Positions 27,833 through 34,694 of a stretch of DNA of 64,000 nucleotides are shown piece after piece. Both the position numbers and the translations under genes were made by a program. The DNA lies in contig NZ_JAMSCK010000002.1 in NCBI RefSeq assembly GCF_023805255.1, positions 248,001 through 312,000 of the forward strand. The letters are read 5' to 3'. The stretch comes from Gramella jeungdoensis. Its GTDB lineage: Bacteria > Bacteroidota > Bacteroidia > Flavobacteriales > Flavobacteriaceae. Under the pieces are notes generated by a model. That model searched no databases. It was given only the letters and a program-made list of their open reading frames with translations, and had not been told where the DNA came from. The first letter of the stretch is position 1. Every line of letters begins with the position of its first letter.

Positions 27833-28009
27833 CTTAATTTTCTCACGGCCGTTTAAAATAGGCCCTATTAGGTGGATTTTATGGATATTTTAAATGTACT
27901 AATTATAGAACATGAAAAGGAATTCGTATTATTAATCTTTTAATAACTTTATGTTTTCAGCTCATTTATAGTAAAATAGCACATTTACAGGTTAAAATTT
28001 GATCCGCTT

Positions 28010-30280
28010 ATGGAAGATATTTACATCGTAATGTTAGTGGCATTATTTGCCCTTGCGATTACAGATTTAGTGGTTGGAGTAAGTAATGATGCCATTAATT
28101 TCCTTAATTCAGCCATTGGTTCCAAAGCGGTATCAATGCGAACTATAATGATCGTTGCCAGTTTAGGTGTTGCCGTGGGAGCTATTTTCTCCAGTGGTTT
28201 AATGGAGGTTGCACGAAAAGGAATATTCATTCCGGGTGAATTCTATTTTGAAGAGATCATGATCATCTTTATGGCGGTAATGCTTACCGATGTATTGCTG
28301 CTTGATTTTTTTAATTCTCTTGGCTTACCTACCTCCACTACAGTATCCATAGTATTTGAGTTATTAGGGGCAGCCGTTTGTATGGCAGCAATAAAGATAT
28401 ATACCCAAACTGATGGTGATCTTTCTGCTTTAACAGGCTATATCAACACCGCGAAAGCTACCGAAATAATTGTTGGAATTCTTATGGCTGTAGTGATCGC
28501 CTTTATTGTTGGAGCGATTGTACAATATATTTCCAGGCTGGTATTCTCGTTCCAGTTTGAAAAGAAAATTAAATATGTTGGAGCGGTTTTTGGCGGACTT
28601 TCTCTTACGGCTATACTTTATTTTATTCTTATTAAAGGGATGAAGAGTGTGCCTTATATTTCTGATGCCATGATAGAATATGTTAATACCAATACATGGG
28701 TCATTGTACTTATAGGCTTTGTGATCTTCACCGGAATCTCTCAGTTCATCATGAGTGTGATGAAGTTCAATATTCTTAGAACCATCATAATCATAGGTAC
28801 TTTTGCATTGGCCCTGGCTTTTGCGGGAAATGACCTTGTGAACTTCATTGGGGTTCCAATTGCCGCCTGGCAGTCTTTTGAGTTATGGCAAACTGCGAAT
28901 GAAGCTAACGGCGCCATGCCTTCAGAATTTTTGATGAATGGCCTTGCCGGAAGTGTCCCCACTCCCGAAATTCTTCTGATAGGCGCAGGAGGCGTAATGG
29001 TGATCACGCTTTGGTTTTCAAGCAAGGCACGATCGGTTGTAGACACCGGGATCAACCTGGCCAGGCAAGGTGAGGGAGTTGAAAGATTTGAACCGAACTG
29101 GCTTTCAAGAGGGATTGTGAGGTACTCAATTATTTTCGGAAATGCCTTTACCACGATTCTGCCTCACAGAATTAAATCTAAGATTGAAACTAAATTCAAT
29201 AAACCCTCTTCTCATTTACGGAGTAAAAGAATTGACGCACCTGCTTTTGATATGGTAAGGGCATCAGTAAACCTGGTGGTTGCCAGTATACTTATTTCCA
29301 TTGGGACTAATATGAAACTGCCTCTTTCCACTACATATGTAACTTTTATGGTAGCGATGGGAACCTCACTGGCTGATAGGGCCTGGGACCGGGAAAGTGC
29401 AGTTTACCGTGTAGCCGGGGTGCTTAATGTAGTAGGAGGCTGGTTTGTAACGGCAATGGTGGCCTTTACTGCAGCGGCGATCTTTGCGGCGATCATCTTT
29501 TATGGAGGAACCATCGCCCTGGTGGTGCTTATTCTTTTAGCACTTACAGTAGTAGTAAGAAGCGGGATTCTTCACTCCAGAAAAACCCGGGAGGAAAAGA
29601 GAAAGAAAAGATTCAAGAAAAGTGATTTAATTACTATTAACGAGATCACTTCAGAGACTTCAGAGAATATCTCGAATGTTATAGGGGGTATCAATAAGAT
29701 GTATTCAAAAACAGTTGATCATCTTGGGTATTATGACCTAGGAAAACTTAAAAAGAGTTATAAAAAGATCGAGAAACTGGAAGCTGAGGTCGATGAACTA
29801 AAGGATAATATCTTTTATTTCATCAAATCCCTGGATGAAAACTCGGTTGAAGCCAGTAAGTTCTATATTCTTACTCTTGACTATCTGCAGGATATGGTTC
29901 AGTCTATAGGTTTTATAACCAGGAACAGTTATAATCATGTTCATAATAATCATAAGAACTTAAAGTTTAACCAAATAAGGGATCTCAAAAAAGTAGATGA
30001 TAAGATGCAGATACTCTTTGATGAGATTACAGAAACCTTTGATAAGCACGAGTTTGGGAATATAAATGATTTATTAAGCGAAAAACAGGAATTGCTGGAT
30101 TATGTAAGTGAACTGATACAGAAACAGATCACGCGTATTCGTACCTCAGAATCCAGTCCTAAAAACACAAAGCTGTACTTCGGAATACTTCTGGAAACAA
30201 AAGATCTTATAGGATCTACAATGAACTTACTTCAGTTGTTTCAGGAGTTCTATAATGAAGCGAGAGCAACCACCTATTAA
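28010..30280 (+). CDS. PiT-family inorganic phosphate transporter with C-terminal PhoU-like region
   Basis: Phosphate permease of 756 residues. Two inverted PHO4 repeats are visible: GVSNDAINFLNSAIGSKAV (23-41) with GLPTSTTVSI, and a later block with KLPLSTTYVTFMVAMGTSLAD; a GNDLVNFIGVPIAAW motif lies between. About 12 helices occupy residues 5-515. From about 540 the sequence becomes helical and charged and resembles PhoU/UPF0111 proteins, which often partner with PiT permeases. Here both parts lie in one polypeptide. No riboswitch or Pho-type box is recognisable in the 177 bases upstream. Confidence 0.9.
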   Translation: MEDIYIVMLVALFALAITDLVVGVSNDAINFLNSAIGSKAVSMRTIMIVASLGVAVGAIFSSGLMEVARKGIFIPGEFYFEEIMIIFMAVMLTDVLLLDFFNSLGLPTSTTVSIVFELLGAAVCMAAIKIYTQTDGDLSALTGYINTAKATEIIVGILMAVVIAFIVGAIVQYISRLVFSFQFEKKIKYVGAVFGGLSLTAILYFILIKGMKSVPYISDAMIEYVNTNTWVIVLIGFVIFTGISQFIMSVMKFNILRTIIIIGTFALALAFAGNDLVNFIGVPIAAWQSFELWQTANEANGAMPSEFLMNGLAGSVPTPEILLIGAGGVMVITLWFSSKARSVVDTGINLARQGEGVERFEPNWLSRGIVRYSIIFGNAFTTILPHRIKSKIETKFNKPSSHLRSKRIDAPAFDMVRASVNLVVASILISIGTNMKLPLSTTYVTFMVAMGTSLADRAWDRESAVYRVAGVLNVVGGWFVTAMVAFTAAAIFAAIIFYGGTIALVVLILLALTVVVRSGILHSRKTREEKRKKRFKKSDLITINEITSETSENISNVIGGINKMYSKTVDHLGYYDLGKLKKSYKKIEKLEAEVDELKDNIFYFIKSLDENSVEASKFYILTLDYLQDMVQSIGFITRNSYNHVHNNHKNLKFNQIRDLKKVDDKMQILFDEITETFDKHEFGNINDLLSEKQELLDYVSELIQKQITRIRTSESSPKNTKLYFGILLETKDLIGSTMNLLQLFQEFYNEARATTY

Positions 30281-30292
30281 TAAACCAGGCCT

Positions 30293-30406
30293 CCTAAAAA
30301 GTAGATCGACACGTCATTACGAGCGAAGTGAAGTAATCTGTCTTTGATTACAAATTATTTAAAGATTGCTTCGTTCCTCGCAATGACAGGTAAAGGACTT
30401 TTTAGG
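30293..30406. repeat. Nested inverted repeat (REP-like element inside a terminator-like stem)
   Basis: Between two convergent genes. Outer arms CCTAAAAAGT (30293-30302) and ACTTTTTAGG (30397-30406) are perfectly complementary. Inside, 30312-30340 and 30362-30389 form a long imperfect hairpin of about 27 bases per arm (GTCATTaCGAGcGAAgtGA against GTCATTgCGAGgAAcGA, lower case marking differences). Sequences of this CATTGCGAGGAACGAAG type are familiar as dispersed intergenic palindromes in Bacteroidota. It may also serve as a bidirectional terminator. Confidence 0.75.
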
Positions 30407-30417
30407 CAGTCTATTTT

Positions 30418-31338
30418 TTAACCGTTGATAGCTTCAACATATTCTACCTTATCCCTTAACATATCACGCAACATGGTTTCTATACCATTCTTCAGGGTTA
30501 GGGTAGACGAAGGGCAACCACTACAGGCTCCCTGTAATATTACTTTAACCGTTTTATTATCGGCATTATAGCTTTCAAACAAGATGTTTCCTCCATCGCT
30601 GGCAACAGCAGGTTTTATATATTCATCCAGTATCGCAACGATCTGTTGTGAGGTATCGTCAAGATGCTCAAAGTCGGGTTTGTTTTCCTGGTTAGCTTTT
30701 GCAGCTTCATTAGAATTAGAGGTTTTTACCGCTTCTTCGTTTAGAACTTCATTCCCTTCCTGCAGATAATTTCGTATAAATTCGCGAAGTTCAAGAGTGA
30801 TCTCTTCCCATCCAGCCATGTCGTATTTCTGGATAGAGACATAATTCTCATCGATAAAGACTTCTTTTACAAAAGGGAAATGAAACAGTTTCTGGACTAA
30901 TGGTGCGTTTTTAGCCTCATCTATATTTTTGAATTCTGCCGATTTTAAAACCAGTTTCTTGTTGGCTACGAACTTCATCACAGCCGGATTGGGTGTGCTT
31001 TCGGCATATACGGTAACAGGAACTTTTCCTGATTTGTTTTCAGATTCTGTGATCACAACTCCACCCTTGTTGAGGTAAGATTTTATCTGCTCAGCAACCT
31101 CTTCCTGCACTTCGGGCCAGTCTACAATATCATATTTTTCGATCGCTATAAAATTCTGAGCGATATAAACCGTTTTAACAAAAGGGAGATAGAATAACTG
31201 TTTCGCCAATGGCGATTTTGCCGCTTCGTCTATATTCTTAAATTCATAGTTCTCGTGGCGTGTAAGAAATTTGTTAGCTTCAAATTTTACAATCGCCGGC
31301 GTGGTGGTTGGGACAATATTTATATTAAAATCTTTCAT
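30418..31338 (-). CDS. NifU-family iron-sulfur scaffold with duplicated Nfu N-terminal domain
   Basis: Fe-S cluster carrier of 306 residues. Two homologous Nfu N-type domains are seen in tandem (about 8-92 and 109-196), each with a TPxPAxxKFxANK opening and an FxFPFVKxVxI core. The C-terminal NifU domain (about 228-300) holds the cluster-binding CSGCPSS with Cys272 and Cys275. Such proteins deliver Fe-S clusters to apo-enzymes in the cytoplasm. A TATTTTTG element on the same strand (31353-31360) lies 15 bases ahead of the start. The linker at 197-225 is Asn/Glu-rich and probably flexible. Confidence 0.9.
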   Translation of the reverse strand: MKDFNINIVPTTTPAIVKFEANKFLTRHENYEFKNIDEAAKSPLAKQLFYLPFVKTVYIAQNFIAIEKYDIVDWPEVQEEVAEQIKSYLNKGGVVITESENKSGKVPVTVYAESTPNPAVMKFVANKKLVLKSAEFKNIDEAKNAPLVQKLFHFPFVKEVFIDENYVSIQKYDMAGWEEITLELREFIRNYLQEGNEVLNEEAVKTSNSNEAAKANQENKPDFEHLDDTSQQIVAILDEYIKPAVASDGGNILFESYNADNKTVKVILQGACSGCPSSTLTLKNGIETMLRDMLRDKVEYVEAING

Positions 31339-31352
31339 CTCAAAATTTTAGG

Positions 31353-31360
31353 CAAAAATA
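31353..31360 (-). promoter_or_regulatory. -7 promoter element for the NifU-family gene
   Basis: TATTTTTG followed by C on the minus strand, 15 bases upstream of the start codon at 31338. No convincing TTG is seen at the -33 position. Confidence 0.4.
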
Positions 31361-31399
31361 CTAAAGAAAATCTACGTATTATATATATTTACTGGCTTT

Positions 31400-32449
31400 A
31401 TGGTAAGTAGGACCACTTTTAATGAATACCGAAACCGGTATTCAAGTTACAGAGGATTTCTTGGGGTTTTATTGTTAGTAATATTCTTTAATATTTCCAC
31501 AATACAAGCCCAGGAGATTATACCTACCTATTCAGACTATCTTACAGACAATCTTTACCTGTTACACCCATCAATGGCAGGTGCTTCCAATTATGATCAG
31601 ATAAGATTAACCGCAAGACGCCAGTGGTTCGACGTTGAGAAAGCTCCTAACTTACAAACGCTTGCTTACAATACAAGACTTGGAGAAAAAATAGGAGTGG
31701 GTGGCATATTCTTCAGAGATGAAAACGGAAATTTTTCCAAGCTTGGAGCTTATGGGACTTTTGCATATCACCTTATGTTTTCGAGGAGTACTGCAGATCT
31801 TAATCAGTTATCCTTTGGAATTAGTGCAGGGGTGATCCAGCACAGGCTTGACGAAAGTGGTTTCTCCAGGTTCGATCCTTTATTGGGAAATAATACAACC
31901 GATATTTTTGCTAATGTGGACCTTGGAATTTCCTATTATGTAAGGGACCTCTATTTCCATCTTGCCGCTAAAAACATTTTATCGGTAAGCCGGGAACTCT
32001 TTTATTCTGATGCGGTTCCAAGCAATATGAGAAAATATTTATTCTCGGCCGGTTATGTTTTTGAAGTTAATCGTAACGATCCCTGGAGCTTTGAGCCTTC
32101 TATCCTGTTTCAGGCAAGGGAAGCTACCGATGAGATGGCTATTGACGCTAATATGAAAGCCTATTATGAGTTGGAGTATGGAAACCTATGGGGAGGACTC
32201 TCATACAGGAATAGTTTTGAAGGAGCCGAATATACACTGGACGGGGAGGAAGTAAAAAGTCAGCACCTTCGATATATTACTCCATTCGTAGGTGTGGACT
32301 ATAAGAAATTCATTTTTGGATATACCTTCAGCTATCAGTTAAATTCACTAGTGTTGAGTAACAGTGGTTTTCACCAGATCACCCTGGGCTATAATTTCGG
32401 TGAGAGTAGGGAACGATACGATTGTAACTGCCCGGCCATTAATAATTAG
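31400..32449 (+). CDS. PorP/SprF family type IX secretion outer-membrane protein
   Basis: Protein of 349 residues with a signal peptide (cleavage expected after the AQA/AQE region near residue 38) and a 14-strand-like barrel. The mature N-terminus PTYSDYLTDNLYLLHPSMAGA is the characteristic opening of PorP/SprF proteins, which help attach or export specific type IX secretion substrates such as SprB-like adhesins. Flavobacteria carry many paralogues; this one has no adjacent adhesin gene and stands alone. Its stop overlaps the murI stop by four bases tail-to-tail. Confidence 0.88.
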   Translation: MVSRTTFNEYRNRYSSYRGFLGVLLLVIFFNISTIQAQEIIPTYSDYLTDNLYLLHPSMAGASNYDQIRLTARRQWFDVEKAPNLQTLAYNTRLGEKIGVGGIFFRDENGNFSKLGAYGTFAYHLMFSRSTADLNQLSFGISAGVIQHRLDESGFSRFDPLLGNNTTDIFANVDLGISYYVRDLYFHLAAKNILSVSRELFYSDAVPSNMRKYLFSAGYVFEVNRNDPWSFEPSILFQAREATDEMAIDANMKAYYELEYGNLWGGLSYRNSFEGAEYTLDGEEVKSQHLRYITPFVGVDYKKFIFGYTFSYQLNSLVLSNSGFHQITLGYNFGESRERYDCNCPAINN

Positions 32450-33240
32450 AAGTCAAGATAAGCTACTTCATATCCATTAGCCTCAGCCTGTATAATATCA
32501 GAAAGCACTTCAGGACTCACATTAGTATAGAACTTCGGAGTAATTTCTCGGTCCTTTTCAAGGTGCAGTAAATTGTTCCTTTCGAGTATGGATTTGGTTT
32601 GTCGGGCGACAGCTTCCCCTGAATCTATAATGGTGACACCTTCGGGAAGTATCTTCTTCAATAATGGAATAAGATAAGGGTAATGACTGCAACCCAGTAC
32701 AAGATAATCTATTCTTTCCCTTATCATAGGTTCTAGTAACCTTTCAAGTAACTTTTGGATTTCCTGAGATTCCTTTTTTCCGCTTTCTATAAGTTCAACC
32801 AGCCCGTTTCCTTCAACTTCTATTACGTTTATATCCTGGGTATATAATTCTGATGTCTGAGCAAAGAGTTCACTGGTTAGAGTTCCTCTGGTGGCAAGGA
32901 TCCCCACTGCTTTATTTGCGCTTTTAAGGGCGGCAGGTTTAATTGCAGGTTCTATCCCGATAAAAGGTACGTCATAGGAAGATCTTAATACCTTAATTGC
33001 ATTTGTAGTGGCGGTATTGCATGCTACTACTATAAGTTTGCATCCCATTTCTAGAAGTATTTCTGTATTCTTAATAGAAAGACTTATGATCTCTTCCTGG
33101 GGCTTAATACCATAAGGTGCATTCCTGCTGTCAGAAAGATAGATCGTTTGTTCATGAGGCAATAACTGATGTATCTCCTTCCAGATGGAGGTGCCACCGA
33201 CTCCTGAATCAAAAATGCCAATAGGTTTGGGATCGCTCAT
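32446..33240 (-). CDS. murI: Glutamate racemase
   Basis: Converts L-glutamate into D-glutamate for peptidoglycan. The 264-residue length is normal. Both catalytic cysteines are present: Cys74 in VVACNTATTN and Cys184 in LGCSHYPYL; the DSGVGG motif (11-16) is intact. A TATTTTTG element on the minus strand at 33248-33255 is so close to the ATG that a transcript from it would be nearly leaderless. It is the last gene of the envelope run that starts with the PorG-like gene but lies behind a terminator, so it may be transcribed on its own. Confidence 0.96.
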   Translation of the reverse strand: MSDPKPIGIFDSGVGGTSIWKEIHQLLPHEQTIYLSDSRNAPYGIKPQEEIISLSIKNTEILLEMGCKLIVVACNTATTNAIKVLRSSYDVPFIGIEPAIKPAALKSANKAVGILATRGTLTSELFAQTSELYTQDINVIEVEGNGLVELIESGKKESQEIQKLLERLLEPMIRERIDYLVLGCSHYPYLIPLLKKILPEGVTIIDSGEAVARQTKSILERNNLLHLEKDREITPKFYTNVSPEVLSDIIQAEANGYEVAYLDF

Positions 33241-33255
33241 ATATGCACAAAAATA

Positions 33256-33285
33256 AAAACTGCGTACAAGTGTACGCAGTTTTTT
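33256..33285 (-). terminator. Intrinsic terminator after the OmpH/Skp gene
   Basis: Near-perfect hairpin around ACTGCGTAC and GTACGCAGT with A/T tracts on both sides, in the gap between the minus-strand ompH-like gene and murI. It works in principle in both directions; the upstream gene is on the minus strand. Confidence 0.88.
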
Positions 33286-33310
33286 AAATTTTATTTATGA
33301 AGGTCTGTAA

Positions 33311-33820
33311 TTACAGTCCTAGTTCTTTCTTTACATCTGGCATAAGATCATAACCATCAGCTAAAAGTACTCCTGTTCCAGTAGTAGAGTCCAATACGTA
33401 ATCGTATCCTTTGTCTCTTGCTACTTTCTGGATAGCAGTACGCACTTTTTCAAGAATAGGTCTCAATAGGTCATTTTCTTTCTTCTGAAGATCCTGTCTT
33501 GCCTTCGCACTGTGTTCCTGAATTCTTCTTTGGGCTGCCTGAAGTTCGGTAGCTCTCTTCTGGTTCTCTTCTTCAGACTTAGTATTAGCTTCTGCTTCGT
33601 AACGCTGCATTGTACTCTGAGCCTCAGATAGCATGTCTTTTATTTCGGCGTCGTATGTTTTTTCAAGTTTTTGAAGTTGATCCATCGCGCTTTTATACTC
33701 AGGTAATGATTGTACTAAGTCCTGGGTGGCAATGTGTGCAACTTTAGACTGTGCATTAGTAAAAGCAGTAGCGCCAATCATTAAAGCTAAAGCTATAAAA
33801 AGTGTTCTGAATTGTTTCAT
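33311..33820 (-). CDS. OmpH/Skp-family periplasmic chaperone (1)
   Basis: Chaperone of 169 residues that holds unfolded outer-membrane proteins in the periplasm for BamA. Signal peptide 1-23 (ending TNAQ), then the strand KVAHIATQDLVQSLPEY, a long coiled-coil hairpin (about 40-115, rich in Glu, Lys, Gln and Ala) and a closing VARDKGYDYVLDS segment, all typical of Skp. The gene order bamA, skp, skp is standard for Bacteroidota. A second copy lies 32 bases upstream, followed by bamA. Confidence 0.93.
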   Translation of the reverse strand: MKQFRTLFIALALMIGATAFTNAQSKVAHIATQDLVQSLPEYKSAMDQLQKLEKTYDAEIKDMLSEAQSTMQRYEAEANTKSEEENQKRATELQAAQRRIQEHSAKARQDLQKKENDLLRPILEKVRTAIQKVARDKGYDYVLDSTTGTGVLLADGYDLMPDVKKELGL

Positions 33821-33852
33821 TTTAATCGTCGTTAAGTTTAAGGTTTAAAAAA

Positions 33853-34662
33853 TTAATTTATTGTATCATTCTTCTTTTCTCTCGCCTTTAAGATGGAATC
33901 TCTTTTCCTTTCTCTTTCAGCAAGAATCTTTTGTCTTCTTTCTTCAAATTCTTTCTGTCTGGCAGCTTTTATTGAATCTCTTTCTCTCTTTTTAGCTTCG
34001 ATGAATGCCTCACGTTCATTCTTTCTTTGCTCTACCAGTTGTTCTCTTTCGGTGATCGCATCTTCCTGTTCAGGAGTTCGCTCTTCGGCTTTCTCCATTT
34101 CAGTGATTTCTTCTTTGCTTTCAAGCTGCTCACGGTTAGCCGTTCTTTTGATAGTTCTTAGAACCAGTTCGCTCACATCGTATTGTTTGTCAGCATATAT
34201 CATTCCAATGTCTGAAGTGCGATCAAAAACAAAGTCCAGATTACGGTTTTCGGCTATTTGTTGAACTGCCGAAAATACCTGGTCCTGAATTGGTCTCACC
34301 AGCTGTTTCTTCTGGATCATGTAATCGCCATTTGGGCCAAATCTGTTTTGCTGATATTCGAGAGCCTGTTGCTCCATAAATGAAATTTCCTCTTCCTTTT
34401 CTTCAATAAGTTCTTTAGTGAGGAGGGCTCTTTCATTATCCAGCCTGGTTCTCATTTCCTCCACCTTTCTCATTTTGGTTTCGGCTTCAGTTTTCCATTC
34501 CTGCACCCGGTTTTCCAGTTGCTTAGTAGCTTCCTGGTATTCGGGGACATTTTCAAGAATATATTCCATATCTATATAACCCAGCCTGATACTTTTTTGG
34601 GCCACGGCCGAAGTAAGGCTGATGGCTAAAATTGCTACTATGGAAAATATTCTTTTTTTCAT
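33853..34662 (-). CDS. OmpH/Skp-family periplasmic chaperone (2), with long charged tail
   Basis: Second Skp homologue, 269 residues from the ATG at 34662 (MKKRIFSIVAI). A longer frame beginning at 34731 was discarded because it would start within bamA and place 23 non-signal residues before a clear signal peptide. The OmpH core occupies about 22-170 (IRLGYIDMEYILENVPEY, coiled coil, then NLDFVFDRTSD). Residues 175-269 form an extra, extremely charged Glu/Arg/Lys helix absent from the first copy. The extension could lengthen the tentacle-like arms; its role is not known to me. Confidence 0.9.
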   Translation of the reverse strand: MKKRIFSIVAILAISLTSAVAQKSIRLGYIDMEYILENVPEYQEATKQLENRVQEWKTEAETKMRKVEEMRTRLDNERALLTKELIEEKEEEISFMEQQALEYQQNRFGPNGDYMIQKKQLVRPIQDQVFSAVQQIAENRNLDFVFDRTSDIGMIYADKQYDVSELVLRTIKRTANREQLESKEEITEMEKAEERTPEQEDAITEREQLVEQRKNEREAFIEAKKRERDSIKAARQKEFEERRQKILAERERKRDSILKAREKKNDTIN

Positions 34663-34694
34663 TTTAAACCGAATATAGAAAATATCATGCCAAA

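Noticed and set aside
27857-27869. Operator before the YyaL-type gene (AATAGG-C-CCTATT)
   Set aside because: A single short dyad without nearby regulator or second copy; too weak to list as a feature.
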